Below, piece after piece: positions 1 through 13,400 of a stretch of DNA of 64,000 nt (positions are counted from its first letter, which is position 1; each line of letters opens with the position of its first letter). Origin of the DNA: Prosopocoilus inquinatus (taxonomy: Eukaryota; Arthropoda; Insecta; Coleoptera; Lucanidae); NCBI GenBank assembly GCA_036172665.1, contig CM069872.1, forward strand, positions 56,716,101-56,780,100, given 5' to 3'. The notes under the pieces were generated by a model. That model was given only the letters and a program-made list of their open reading frames with translations. It was not told the origin of the DNA and did no database searches. Position numbers and translations under genes: made by a program.

Positions 1-1416
1 GAATTTAATTGCGCCCCATCCGTGTTTGGTGAAATTCCTTTCATTTTTAATTTATTTCTTCGTTTGGCCTCCGAAGGTAACAAACAGAAACTTTGAGATA
101 ACAAAGACGCACCCATTCGGTAATGTTATGTGGGACAGTGGCGTAGCTAGGGCGCGGAGCGCGGGGCTACCACGAACTTCGGTTCTATACTTAAATTAAA
201 TTGCAAATTCGATTATGTATTTGAATTAAATTTTTATTTATTAAACCTCCTCAGGTTGTAAGTAAAAAGTATTTTTTTATCTTTAACCGAACAGAGTAAA
301 TAAATAAATAAACGGAAAAGCACTCAACGTTTCACTATCAATTGAAAGCTTCGTCAGAAGCGAAAAAAAAATTGATTGAGTAGCCATGCCATTTTTTAAT
401 TTTATCTTATTTTTATGTATTGTTTTTGAGGAGTAGATACTCTACTATTGATATTGTTAAACTAAGATTTAAGATTAAAAATAAAATCGCTTTGAAATTA
501 CACACATTCTCTCAGAATAAATTAATAATGTAATTAACTAAAACAAATTTGAATTAAAAAAAAAAAATAAGTGAAAGACATTTCTGTCTGATGGTAAATA
601 TTTATTTAATTTATTTTGTTCTATTTTTCTATCATTGCGTATTTATTGTATTTAATGGACGCTTTTCTTGAGAAATTAAATAAAAATCTTCGTGAAGCTA
701 TTTTTCTGGAACAATGACGTGGCGAGGTTAAGGGGGTTAAGGGCCCTGGCTCCGGTTTCCCACGCCCACGAGAAACAAAATTAAACAAAAACGAATCCTC
801 GCAACAACAGAATTACGTATCGTAAATTCAAACAAATTTAATTGGTTAAGATAATTAAACAAACGAATTTAATTCTCGCTTTATTTATCTCTTCATTTCA
901 AGTTTTTAATCGAAGCTTGGCGTTACGGAAACGGTCGAAAACCAATAATAATAACGATATGGGTCAGTGGGTCAGTGGCAGTCAGTAGCGTACCAAATCT
1001 GAAGATATCTCAGGAGATTTCAACCGTAGGTAACAGTGGCGTACTAAAGCTGAAGATACGTCAGGGGTTTTCAATGTGGGTAAAAGTATTAACAGGAAAA
1101 AAAATCGTAGTCTTTGCAAAGAAAAAGAACCGCTGTGGGCAAAGTAAAGTAAGTTAATAAACAATTCCGTGTTAAGCTAAATGCAAACCTAACCCCAAAA
1201 CAGGTGTCAAAAATTAAAAAACTAGGAAAAAAATACAAAATTTTGTTGACTTTAGATTTGACAGTTGACAGTTGAATTTAGAAGCGATTTGCATGCAGCG
1301 ATTTCTCCGTTACAATCCACATGAGCGTATTTTTATTCAGGCTTACCGTGAGCAAAAATGACTGGACTTGCGTGAAGTTGTATCTTTATTTGTTAAAAGC
1401 TACTCGTCTAACTTAT
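1..1416. other. AT-rich non-coding stretch
   Basis: No credible gene. A transposon-end-like GTGGCGTAGCTAG lies near 138-150. A ~52-bp direct duplication spans about 981-1085 (CTGAAGATA motifs). The remainder is simple AT-rich sequence. Confidence 0.6.
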
Positions 1417-2030
1417 TCTGTGATGTAAGTTAACTGTAGCTGCAACTTCACACTTGTCGGTCATCTGTGTTCACTCTGTAGGTGCTAAATTAAAAGCTTT
1501 TGTATATTTTGGTCTGTTATTCTGTGGTGTAAGCCAACTTTAGCTGCTGCAATTTCACACACGTCTGTCATTTTTGTTCATTTTGTACTAAATTGAAAGC
1601 TTTTGTTTATTTTTTGGCATGTCATTCTGTGATATAAGTCAACTGCAGCTGCAACTTCACGGGTATCAGTCATTTTTGTTCACTTTGTAGGTAGTAAATT
1701 AAAAGCTTTTGTATATTTTGGTCTGTTATTCTGTGGTGTAAGCCAACTTTAGCTGCTGCAATTTCACACACGTCTGTCATTTTTGTTCATTTTGTATTAA
1801 ATTAAAAGCTTTTGTTTATTTTGGCCTGTTATTCTGTGGTAGAAGCAAGCTTTAGCTGCAACTTCACACTTGTCAGTCATTTTTGCTCATTTAGTACTAA
1901 ATTGAAAGCTTTTATGTTTCTTGGCATGTCATTCTGTGATATAAGTCAAGTGTAGCTGCAACTTCACACGTGTCAGTCATTTTTGTTCACTTTGTAATAA
2001 ATTGAAAACTTTTGCATATTTTTGGCGTGT
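1417..2030. repeat. ~104-bp tandem repeat, six copies
   Basis: TTCTGTG recurs near 1417, 1520, 1626, 1728, 1832 and 1932, followed each time by an AGCTGCAACTTCACAC-like block and AAATTGAAAGCTTTTG. Alternate copies (1510 and 1720) are nearly identical, so the array has a ~208-bp higher-order unit. Confidence 0.9.
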
Positions 2031-3550
2031 CATGGACGTCGACTGGGGGGGTGGGGGGATGTCGGAAAACGTTTCCAACAAGTAAAAGTTCCGTTAATTA
2101 CCTCGAACGGACTAATGGCATAAAATTAGCGGCCGGCAGTGTTCTGAGGCAACCGCCTCAGAATGTGGGAGCAGCGTCGAACAATTATTACTTTCTAGGC
2201 CTTGTCACGATCATATCTGCAATTGTTAGAGTCGGGATAATGATATTTCGGGGGGCAGGAAACGGCAACGGCGCTGAAGTCGTCACACACGGTTCGAGGT
2301 GACCGGCGATTTTTTCGCTATGCAAAGAATTCGCCGTTGCAGCGGCCAATCCGTTACAGAGCTCTTTCCCAACAACGCCGTTAACCGGTTAGAACCGAGA
2401 TCTTATTATTATTATTCCTGCATTCCAATCCGCGCGCAAATGTTTATTGTAAACTCAAGGTTGAATCGCTCTCCTTGGGGGCCGTTTCCTCGATGGCGTA
2501 TAATTAGAATTTACCGTTATTTGCGATCGAGTTGGGTGGATTTTTGCAATAATTTCTATCGAGCGACCCGGGGGGATTCCCCGCGCTGGCGTTGGCCTTC
2601 TGGAGTCCGTTCAGAAATAGAAAGCGCGCGCTCTGGGTAATATTCATTTCATGTAAGTGATTTTGGGCAATTTGCTTTTTGCATTTTTTGCAATTTCTGG
2701 ATGCGACCCTGTATTTTCAATGTCCGGACTAAGCGAGAGTATACGTATACGTATATAGCTATACGATTACAAAACAAGACCGTATCGATTTCCATAGAAC
2801 GCGAACGCGTAATTTATATTCCGCTCAGCGTCCAGACAACTTTCAAACTCGTACTCACACACGGCATGTCTAAATATGTTCTTTATTGCTTACCGATCGC
2901 ACGGACGTGATTTTTTTTTCTTCTTCTGAAACTCTCCAAGGGACGTTGATCTCACGTCGTTCTTACGTGAATCGACGAACTAATGAATGAATCGAAAAAC
3001 AAAAGCAGAAAAGCAAAACCAATACTCTTCTTAAAGGACAATCGAAATCAACAGATTAAAAAAAAAACAAAACGAAAACAAAGAATTCGTTCGCCTTTTA
3101 TGTCAGAATACCAATGGAATGGAAAAATAAATCCCTCCTTGTTTTTCTTTAATGATCATCAGTCTTTTCGAAACTTACGACGTTCACAGCTAATACATAA
3201 CCTAGAAGATGATGTCACAGAAAAAATTTACGATTTTCTCAAAAAAAAAAAAAAGAAAACAAACCGCTCGGGGATTTACCAAACAGAAAATGGGGATGAA
3301 CGGCGGGGGAGGGGGGAGAGTTCTAACTCGGTTTTTCATTTCATTTATATAGGGCTACGATGCTCTTCTAGTGCTTCGAAAGAGCTAACCCCGCTCTCAG
3401 TGTTTCGGGGAAACGAAAATTAATTCACAGAGAAACGCGCGGCAAATAAATACTTAATTAGAATTCAAAAATGCAACAAAATGTGAGGTTTTCCCCATAT
3501 GCTAAAAAACAATTGAACGTCGCTTTATCAAGAAATCCATTTCAGTGGAA
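2031..3550. other. non-coding stretch, less AT-rich
   Basis: Slightly richer in GC than its surroundings. Open frames here (for example 2012-2640 and 2983-3423) lack family features and look like chance. No repeat or RNA gene recognised. Confidence 0.5.
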
Positions 3551-3557
3551 CATTATA

Positions 3558-4541
3558 CCGGGTGGAAAGTTTCAAACCCGAACATAGCAAACTTGTATTG
3601 AAAATTTTGTTTCTGTGAATTGTTGCTCGCAATTTCAAGATACAAAACTGGCAATGGTGTTAAAGAAAAGAGAAAATTATGGACAATATTATCGTGTTAA
3701 AATTATTCCTAAATATTAATACTTTCGGAATATAAATCAAATTTTCAAATTTAAAACGAAAAATTTAGTCGCCTGTGTCAGACTTGAGAATTTCAGTTCT
3801 TTCAATTAATGGAAAATAATTTATACGTCAGTCTAAAAGTATTATGACTTATTGTACAGTGCAACTAATAGGTAGGTATTCTTGTCGTTTAAGTTACAAC
3901 AATTCTTTCTTTATTAGAATGATAATTGTATTCTACGTCATAGCATACAGAAATACTGCTGTTTCTGATACTATCAATAAATTTGAAATGATGGCATAGG
4001 CAATCAATACCGACACATGTCGATACTAAATCAGTTTTAAATTCAATTGTACCAAGAATTAAATAACTTTCACACTGTTGAAGAATAAGTAACTCACAAC
4101 TGTAAGGGATATTAAAAAAAACCACATCAACTCCACAAATTCAGTTACCATCAACGTTGTTTTGAATTTAAGTAGGAGTAGGAAAGTATTTTGTGAAGTA
4201 ATCCAGAAGCAAATAAATAAATTCTAGCAGTTTTTCATCGTCAATATGCTACACAGATGAATGAAATTTTATTTTGAATAAGAAGCATTTAAAACAAAAT
4301 TCTGGTTACTGAATTGCAAACTTCAAATCTGACATACTAAGGCGACTACATTTTTCATTTGAAATTTAAAAATTTTATTTCTATTTCAAAAGTATTAATA
4401 CAACAGGAATAATTTGAACACGATAATATTGGCCTTAATTTTATCTTTCATTTAATACCATTACCATTTTTGTATCTTCAGATGAAACGTAGTTCTCAAT
4501 GGAACTTTGATATGTTCGGGTTTGAAAGTTTCCACCCGGTA
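3558..4541. mobile_element. inverted-repeat element (~1 kb)
   Basis: Starts CCGGGTGGAAAGTTTCAAAC and ends with its reverse complement form GTTTGAAAGTTTCCACCCGG. The arms match imperfectly for ~240 bp, and TA stands at both borders. The middle (about 3,800-4,300) has no meaningful frame. Likely a non-autonomous DNA element. Confidence 0.75.
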
Positions 4542-4596
4542 TGTGTGATGGCATTTTTCATTTTCTCAGTAAATTCTAGCCCGCGTTGATGGGGTG

Positions 4597-4775
4597 GGGG
4601 AGGTCATGGTCACAGGTACAGGACGGAATTATATATTTTGTTCGGTTTATTTCGAGCGAGGCGGCAACGAGAGTATGTCCATTCACGCGTCGCTGCAGTG
4701 TTCTACGCTTGCCGCTTCGTTTGTATTTAACCGAACAAAACACATAATTCCGTTCCCTGGTCATGGGTCTAGTGT
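4597..4775. mobile_element. short foldback MITE
   Basis: GGACGGAATTATATATTTTG with CGGTTTATTTCGAGCGAGGCGG is mirrored by CCGCTTCGTTTGTATTTAACC and CACATAATTCCGTTCC. The arms are ~75 bp. Confidence 0.65.
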
Positions 4776-4927
4776 GAGCAGAATTTTTTCATTTGTTTCT
4801 GTTCGCTCAACTCGCGAACCAATCAAGATAGGCCCGTGGTGCGACCCATCACTTCAGGCTAGAATTTACTCGGGAATTCAAAAATGCAGTGCATTTCAAG
4901 AATCGTGTCGATTTGAAACTCTAACCC

Positions 4928-5106
4928 CCAGTTTCACAAAAATTATTTAATCAGTGATTAATTTAACAGCGTGATTAAAGCCTGTGATTGGTTGGGTGAA
5001 GCAATATAATTGGTTGTTTCAAATCTATTGTTAACTGCGTCCAATGACGTTCCTTAATCAGAGAATTAAATTAATCGTTGATTAACAATTTTTTTGTGAA
5101 ACCCAC
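4928..5106. mobile_element. short foldback MITE
   Basis: CAGTTTCACAAAAATTATTTAATC at the left is mirrored by GATTAACAATTTTTTTGTGAAAC at the right. ~180 bp, no coding. Confidence 0.7.
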
Positions 5107-5490
5107 CGTAAGGCCCAGTCTCACCGTCACAGTTTAACTTTAAGCTCCGTTTTATTTCTGTGGAAACAATTATCCTTGCAATTGTTACCATGGGAATAAA
5201 CCGAAGTTTAAAGTTAATCTGTGATGGTGAAATCGCACCTAAGGCCCGGTTTCTCCATTACAGTTTAACTTTAAACTTCGGTTTATTCCCATGGTAACAA
5301 TTGCAAGTATAATTGTTTCCACATAAATAAAACGGAGCTTAAAGTTAAACTGTGACGGTGAGACTGGGCCTTAGACCTGCTTTTTCCATCACAGTTTAAC
5401 TTTATTCCCGTGGTAACAATTATGAGGACAATTGTTTCCATAGGAATTAAACGGAGATTAAAATTAAACCATGATTGAAAAACTGGCCCT
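5107..5490. repeat. palindromic MITE cluster
   Basis: 5,107-5,374 is a near-perfect palindrome bounded by TAAGGCCCAGTCTCACCGTC and its reverse complement. Each half is itself a hairpin built on TTTAACTTTAA...CCATGG. A third, diverged half-unit follows to 5,490. Confidence 0.8.
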
Positions 5491-7257
5491 AAATGACACG
5501 TTTTCCAAGAAAACGGTTGAAGGTAATTTTTTTTGTACGCACTATGTTTCGCTGTTCTTTTTTAAAGATATTTTTGAAGTTTTTAGTTTCGAGCTAAAAG
5601 TATTAGTTGTTTCTGCGAGTTCCTGCTTTTCTCTTTACGACAATTGAATAATTCGGCAATTCGCTTTGCGCTCGCGCCTCAAAACAATTACATAAGAGCG
5701 GCGATCAAATTCGACGACGTTCTCTAACCGAAACGCAATTAAGCCGTAGCGATTTGTATTATTTGAAAGTCGATGAACACCGTGGTGCCAACTGGTAACG
5801 TGGAAAATCGCTTTTGTACGACGTAATCGCCGGCGACGTATGAAACGGCCTTTATTGTTGATTTCTGGTTTTTTCCGTGCGGCAAGTGAAATGTAACATA
5901 TTAGTAACGACAAAAAGCGCGCACTTTCTCCAGAATCGACGCAACACCTTTTGAAGCGAGCAGGAATTCGAAAACGCCGCCGATGGCGTCACGTCTTAAT
6001 GCGCTCGCTCTGCTTCTGGTCCGAACGAAGAACGGCGGCCTTGAGGATGTGTCAAATTCTACTTAGAAAGTGTGTAATCATCTTTGGCGTCGTCGATTCA
6101 CGTGCATTCGAGAACAGGGAAATCCGACTACTTTATGTGCATGGCCTTAACCTTCAACCGAAACCACAACGGCTGCCCCTTTTATATGTAAGCACCTAAG
6201 CGGCGGTGCGGGTAATCCCCTTCCACACGCAAAATATCCGGAACTCACGTTATACGATCGTAAAATCTTGCACGAGTGGAAATCTGAAAAACTTGAAAAA
6301 AAGAAGTGACGCCCACTTCATACAGGCCCGACTCATTAGTTGGGAGAATACCCCGACACTTCAAAAGTGATTCATCTGAAAGACGTTCCAGCACGGTTCA
6401 GCCATTCACAATTTTAAGTTATTTTTCCGTCCTGATTAGTATTAGTATTAGGATATTCAACAGCGATTCTTCGGAAACTGGACAATACCCTGAGGTTTCA
6501 TATTTCTACGCGATGCCTTAGGCCTGTTATTGAAGACGGTGTTGGTTAATGCCGTGTTAAAAGGATGGTCCAATTCAAATGTCACGAGGGAAGACGCAAA
6601 TAAGTTCACCGAAACGTGGAATTTAAATGATATTTTAAGAGCGACATCAGTAGAGAAAAACGTGAACTAAGAAAGGCTTTTCTTCCTCTTTTGATAAGCC
6701 CTCTCCGTGGAACAATGTCACGTGACGACTGTCAGGGGGAAATCTACCGCAGTCAGCAAAAGGTGGGCTCACTCGAACTCCACCTACATCATCAAATACG
6801 GCTCGGATAAGTTCGCTGATTGAATGAAATTTTTATGAACGACATCTGTGGATGACAAACTAAAAACAAACTAAAATTAAGAAACGCCCTTGTCCCTCTG
6901 ATCATCCCCTCTGAGCGACTCTTGTCAGGTTACAAATTATTGTGTGATTATTCCGCGTAGGATAAATATTAAACAAAACAAGTCTCTCTGATCATCACGT
7001 TCTTATCACGTGACAAATTATTGTGTGATTATTGCCGGAGAGCAAACGCGATCGAGGAATATTAAAGAAAAATAAAAAAAACCTACATCACGTGATCGTT
7101 ACCAACGCGAATGCGAAGGAAGCAATATTAAACAAAAGAAAAGCGAAGAGAAAAGAGGCGATCGCATTCGCATGTCATTCACGTCATGGGTGAGGTTAGA
7201 AATAAATTCACAAACTTTTGGACTTTAGTTGACATTTCAAGAAAGTTGGACTCATTT
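5491..7257. other. non-coding stretch
   Basis: No supported gene. CGACATC motifs begin near 6,645 and 6,838. Short repeated phrases occur (TTATTGTGTGATTATT near 6,935 and 7,018). Confidence 0.5.
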
Positions 7258-7386
7258 AAGGCATTTAAGGCAATTTTTCAATTGGGGTTTAACTTTAAGT
7301 TCCGTTTTACTCCTGTGGAAACAATTGTTACCATGGGAATAAAACGAAGCTTAAAATTAAACCGTGATGGAAAAACGGGGCCTTAA
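7258..7386. mobile_element. further copy of the 5.1-kb hairpin MITE
   Basis: GGGTTTAACTTTAAGTTCCG, then ACAATTGTTACCATGGGAAT and a mirrored end before GGGGCCTTAA. Same family as 5,107-5,490. Confidence 0.75.
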
Positions 7387-8550
7387 ACGCCGTTCACGAT
7401 GAGCGACATCTGTTGTACAAAATGTAAACCAACAAAACAACTTTTTTTTTTTTTTACTTCGACTCAGCACGTATCAACGAACGAATTCGCCTTATTTCGT
7501 TGAATCTAACTCTTCAGTACTGACGTTAAACAAAAGAGAAACGCGCGCTAACGAAAAACACAAAACTAAAAAGTAAAAAGAATCTGGCGTCATCTGTGGG
7601 TATAAACGGGAATTACCCAAGCGCTTTTTTCGTATCGTTTTTCTTTTTTTTTTATCAACATATTAAGTCAAACAATGTCAAATGACATTTCACCGTGATA
7701 ATTGTTGGGGGAAGTCAAAGGGGAAAAACGTGGAGGAAAACATTTAAACAAAAGAAAGTCGAACGCATACTCTAAGGCGGGCGCGGGCTAACCGGTATTG
7801 ACCAGAAAAAGAACGCATGTACAAAAACCCTGAAGTCACCAATGCTATTTTTTAGTGCGACATCTTTGAACGAAAATGTAAATTACTTATTTTTTATTTT
7901 TTAATCAACGCTGCTTATGAGTTACCCACGATTTTTGAGTGCGTTTGTAAAAGTAAATTACTTTTCGTTTGTTTTAATCAGTCTCGCGCGTACTAGTCAC
8001 GATGATTGTTAAACGCGACATCTATGAACGGGAAGGTAAATTACTTTCTTCTTCTGTTAATCAGCGCCACCTTGGACAATGACACATCTGGATGTATTGG
8101 AAACGCAATTGATTTTCTTTGTGCTGCCTTTTGGGAAAAACACAAGAGTCACGATTTTTAAGTGCGCCATCTATGTACGGACGAAAGCATAAATTATTTT
8201 CTGTTTATTTTATGTCAATACCGCACTTAAGATAGTATCTCGATTTTTTTTTTTTTGGTGAACAGAAGCAAGCCTAAATTACTTTATTTTTCTTTCCAAT
8301 AATCTACGTATTTTAATCAGGCAAAAGAGCGACCGCACGATGTCACTACTTAAGCGTTTTGTTTAATCAACGATATCTTTGTGTTGCATAAGGATTTACG
8401 ATCATGTTGAGAAAATACAGAAAGAAGAAGGGACGATTCGTCGAACGATTTACTCAAACGATTGACGTTTGACGGATGAATGACATCTGTCAAAATTCAA
8501 CTTACTTGACGTAACGTAAAGTGACGTTTCGCGGCATTGAACTAATTCAA
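7387..8550. repeat. irregular CGACATCT / CGCCATCTATG motif series
   Basis: Variants such as GCGACATCTGTTG, GCGACATCTTTGAACG, GCGACATCTATGAACG and GCGCCATCTATGTACG recur near 7,399, 7,855, 8,020 and 8,164, roughly 150 bp apart or more. No gene. Confidence 0.5.
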
Positions 8551-9888
8551 GGCCCACTTACAATATCATGAAAATTCCAAAGGTATTATTTCATGAACTA
8601 CTTGAAGACCGAATACTAATAAACGTTTTCTGTAGAATACAATTTTTTGGATCAAGTGCCGCCCCCTCTGAGTTTGGATCACAGGATTTCGGGGCGCTCC
8701 ATTTAAATACATTTTATCCAAAATCGAATTGATTTGAATTTGAACTGAACTGATTTTAAAGCGAATAGAAAGTTTCTTAAAAGAAATAATCTTTTAAACG
8801 AACATAACCTCAAAATATGCGTGAATTCGCATACTGATTGTAAAAACCAGCTTGATCAGTTGGGGGGTGAGGGAGGAGGAAATCAATCACTTCTTCATCA
8901 CTGATCGCCAACTGAATAATGCAAATGAAATGCAATCAGTGTTTTCTAAGTGAACTAGAATTCACATTGTTTATATAAATGGAGGACGGGTTTTGTGAGA
9001 ATTGAAACGGAGCCGACGTGTACACTTTTATATGGACGTTCCGTATATAGACACTTGCACTCTCGCAGCGATCTTCCCAAGCAAGAAACTTTTGAGAATC
9101 GAAACAAATCGGTCCGTCTATTTTTCGGACGGCCTGTGAATACCACGAAAATAATTTCGCAAGACAAAATCCCCGTTTTCAAGCCAAGTTAAATGTTCTA
9201 GATTGGATTCGGAATTGCGCGAGACAATCGTTACGCAACTGACTTTCGCTGATAATATTTTCGTGCAGCAAACAAACCCACGGCACAGTTAACGCCATGG
9301 AAACATCCGGCAGAGAATTAGAAATGATCTAAGTACAAATTACAGAAGAAAATTTGAAGATTCGTAGAAAAAGAACAAGAAGAGGGAGTAATTTCGGCAG
9401 CCCCTCAAATACACACGTCGCCTCGACGGCTTCAGCTTAACGCACGCTCAAGAAAGGTTTGGGTGTGGTCCCATTTGCATTGGTTGAAAGACCCCTATCT
9501 GGGACACTTTTCAAATTCGCTTTTAACCGGAGTGGAAAAGAAAAAAACGGCCGCGGAGCGGCGCGGCGAACGCGCGCGCGCCATTTTCTCTCCCGCAATT
9601 ACCACCTAAGGATTCCACTTTCCATTTTTTTATTGCGCGCCTTCGAAATGTCGATGGGTTCAGCTAAATATCAAGGAGCGAGCGATTAATATTCAGCAGC
9701 GCCCGCCTTTATCATAAGCTGCGTGTGTTTTACGTTACGTAACCGCGAAACCGATTTGTAAACGGACAAATGACAAACAAAGACTTGCGTCATGTACAGC
9801 GACAACCGAAAGTCGACTGCAAATCGTCATCGTGTCTTTTGTTCTGGCCGACAACATCGCCATCTTCTGGAGCAGTCGCTTCTATAAG
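8551..9888. other. non-coding stretch upstream of Gasp
   Basis: No exon recognised. The missing Gasp signal-peptide exon was searched for here by eye and not found. A TATATAAA-like run lies near 8,971-8,979. Confidence 0.45.
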
Positions 9889-10006
9889 TTGGGTTCGGAT
9901 ATTTACTATTTACTCCTTTCCCACTCTTTTACTTGTAGTACGAAAAGAGAGATAAAAGTGCGAAAGGAGTAAATAGTGCGCACGGAACTGAATATCCGAA
10001 TCCACC
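9889..10006. mobile_element. hairpin MITE
   Basis: GTTGGGTTCGGATATTTACT with CTCCTTTC is mirrored by GAAAGGAGTAAATAGT and GAATATCCGAATCCACC. ~118 bp. Confidence 0.7.
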
Positions 10007-10205
10007 TTACGTAAAGCAAAAACTAGAAAGACTGGCAGTGTTGCCAACCATGCAATCTATTTTTTTTTTTTGGTTCTTGGGGCTATTGTAGTTTCCTTGA
10101 TTCCAAAGGCCCACCAGCAATTCTTACTGATCACTTCAGGATGAAAAGAATAAAAATCGTGGCCAAATTACTGATTGGGGTTTTTTTTTTCCTCTTTGCT
10201 TTCAG

Positions 10206-10415
10206 TCTTTGCGCAGGACAGCTTCAAATGCCCGGACGAATTTGGTTTCTACCCCCACCACATTTCCTGCGATAAATACTGGAAGTGCGACAACAACGCC
10301 GCCGAGTTGAAGACGTGCGGCAACGGCCTCGCCTTCGACGCCAGCGACCCCAAATACCTGACGGAGAACTGCGACTACATTCACAACGTTGACTGCGGCG
10401 ACAGGACGCAACTCG
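10206..10415 (+). CDS. Gasp: Gasp exon, chitin-binding domain 1
   Basis: Opens after CTTTGCTTTCAG with residues VFAQDSFKCP, i.e. the last residues of the signal peptide followed by the mature protein. All six domain cysteines are present. The exon ends in phase 1 at a GTAAGT donor (10,416). Confidence 0.9.
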
Positions 10416-13400
10416 GTAAGTTGAGAAGCCTGATGATGATCGGGGCGGAAAGTCCAGAAACGTCGTTTGGAATACATTCTTCTTACTTGTTTCTCATCTC
10501 GGCAACGTTTGTTTTCTTCTTGTTCGTTGTTATTCTTTTGTTTTCTTGCTTGCTCGATTCGCTTTTAGTCGTCTTGTCATAATTTCGTTTTTCCGAAATT
10601 CCTTTTGCTTATCCTCTTGCCCCCGCTTTCGTTATAAATCGAACGTCTTCTTTGTTTAACTTGAAGGCTTCCGCGACCGTCATCCATTGTTGAATTCCTG
10701 GCTTCCGGTTTGAACCGCGTCTCTCCTGGGATTTCAACCGGAAGCCAAGAATTCAACAATGGACGACGGCCGCGGAAGCCTTCAGGTTAAACATCGAACG
10801 TCTTTTGTTTATTCGTTTGGATTTTGTTTGAAGAGCGCCACGACGTTGTGTGGAAATCATCGTGGTGGCAGGTCTTTACTTTTTCCCGCAGTTTTCTGCT
10901 CCGACCTTCGTTTGTTTTCGTTTGCAAACCAATTGGCAGGTCTTCATTCTTCCAAAGCAGAATTCCAACATTTTTTTTCTCCCTCCTCTCGCCCCCTTTT
11001 GTAAATGGTACCACCTTTTGTTTTTCGCAGCCATCTCTATTTTTTTTTTACCTCAGTCGCCTCAAGTCGTTTCTAAATTCCTCCGGACTTGCGCGGACAT
11101 TTTGTTTCCAAGTCGATTGCCTTTTGTTTTTCGCCTTTTTCACTTCGGCGATCAAAATTTCGTTCGTATTGTTTTTGCAATTATTTCAGTTTTCTTTGGA
11201 ATTTTCTGAACTACCTGGTGAAATTCAGTTTTTGCGACGCTCACCTTCTCTTTTGTTTTCTTTCGATCTTGATTGGTCAAATCTCGACGACTTTCTTTTA
11301 TTTAATTTCTTTGCTTTTCATCACTCTTAATCTGAACATTTGGCTTTAGATAATTGTTTATTTTTTTTCTCTCTCTAGCATCTAGCGTCCAACATTTTGT
11401 CTCTTCCAAATTAATATTTTTCGTCTTTCAGGCGATCGTGTTTTGTTTTCTTTTGTCTTTCTGCCTTTTCCTGTCTTATGCGTTTGTTTTTTGTCTTTCA
11501 TCTTTGTCTTCCTCTCTCGTCTTAAACAGTTGAATATCGACAAAACTGTCTTTTTTGTTTGGCGTCCCTCTCTCAAATTCCGTTTCTGGAGGGATCCTCT
11601 TTTGTTTCCCGTTTTCTTCTTAACATCTGACTGAACAGTTGAATTTCGATTGCTGTCTTTTTCTCGGCGTCCATTGTTTTCTCTTCCGTAAGTTTTTAAT
11701 TTCAGTTTCCGACACGATCCTGTTTTGTTTCCCGTCCAACTGAACAGTCGTCTCGTCTCTTTCTTTCTTTGTATCTTTTTCTGTTCTTTTATATTTTTTT
11801 TTGTCTTCCATAAATTTTCGCGCGTATCTTTCCGTATCGCCGAAACAGTTGATTTTGACCAGCCGTCTCTTTTTTTGGCGTTTTTTTTCCTCTCATTCAG
11901 TTTTAGTTTTAGTTTCCCATTCATCTGAACAGTTGTCTCTTTCTTGGCGTCCTTTCTTAAGCTTTCGCTGTGGTTTTCGAGGCGATTCCGTTTTGTTTTC
12001 ATTTTTCATTTGTTTCATTTGAACAATCGAATTTCGAAGAACACCTTTTTTTAATTTTAACAATACAATTTCTGATTTTACTTTTCTTTTCTCGTCTTAA
12101 CAGTTCAATTTTTTTCGACTGTCTCTTTTTGTCTCCTTTCTAGCCGTCCATTACCATCTCTCCCTTTCGAAAGCTTTTACTTTTGGTTTTCGAGGCGATC
12201 CTGCTTTGTTTCTTGCTTCGTTTTCCTTTTTTTATTTCTGTCGTCTGAACAATTGAATTTCGATGGCCGTCTCTCTTTGCAGCGTTCGTTTCTTCTTAAC
12301 CCTCCTCTCTTTTTTTTACTTTGCCTTTCTCTTCTTTCTTGTCTTAACACTTTAATTTTGACGACTGTCTCTTTTCATGCTTCCCCTTTCTTTCGTCTTT
12401 CTTCGAACTTCCTTCTTCGTCTTCCCTTGGTTGTTTCTTTTTTGGCTACCACTTCAACTCTTTTATTTTCAGTGTCCGTTTATTCTCAATTTTTGGGTTT
12501 CCTTTTTCCTTTGCATCTTCCTAACATTTAAGTTCTTTCTTCTTTTATTTTCCTCCTTGCTTTGTTATTTTTTCCTTCGCCTAAATAGATGATTTCGACA
12601 GCTCTTTTCGAATGTTTCTTTTCCGTCTTCCTTTCTTTTTTCTACCTCCTCCAAACAATTGAATTTCGACGACGATGTGTCTTCTCAACTCCCGTTCGTC
12701 TTCCCTGCGGATCTTAATTTCTTCAAGGCTTGCCGTTTTCCTGACGTTTTTCCTCGAACGCGAGTTCCCTCTGGATCCCTTCGTTCTCAAAGCACTTTTG
12801 GATTTCCTTGTGAAATTTTGAATTGCTTTCTTCTTGGAACTCCAATGCAATTGTCTTTTGTTTTTGGTCATCGGAAGTTCCTCTGACGACTTCAAGGTTA
12901 GCAAATTTCTTCAAGTTTTGCCGTTTCCTTGACGTTATTCCTCGAACGCATCTCTCACCAAAAGTCAATGGCTTTTCTCTTTCTCTTTCCAATTCCCCTT
13001 GGAAACCTCGTTTTCAAAGGACTTTGGGATTTTCTTCTGAAATTTTGAACTGCTTTCCTCTGCGAAATCCAAACGTCTTTTCTTGTTGTACTTCGGCGCA
13101 GTTCTCTCTCTCTCTCTCTGTCTTTCATTTCGAATCCCCTCTGGATCCCTCGTTTTCAAAAAAACTTCTGCTCTTCTGCGCTGAGCGTTAACAAGAAGTT
13201 CTCCTGACGAGCTCGAGATTAATAACAAACTGGAACGAATCAAGTGGTAACGTTGGGAAATTCGAAAGAAGAAATGAAAGAGAAACATTCTCCGACCTCG
13301 ATTTGCCGCCGTGGTTGTTAAGAAAAAAAAAAAAGAAATGTGGGAAAAAATCTACCGGCCGGCTTGCATAACTCGCTCGCTTGCTCACGACGACGTTTTA

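Noticed and set aside
2012..3423. Several 70-150 aa frames on plus
   Set aside because: No motif, no splice context, and composition of chance frames in a less AT-rich stretch.
11382..12002. 206-aa Lys/Arg-rich frame on minus
   Set aside because: Antisense translation of the pyrimidine-rich minisatellite; low complexity.
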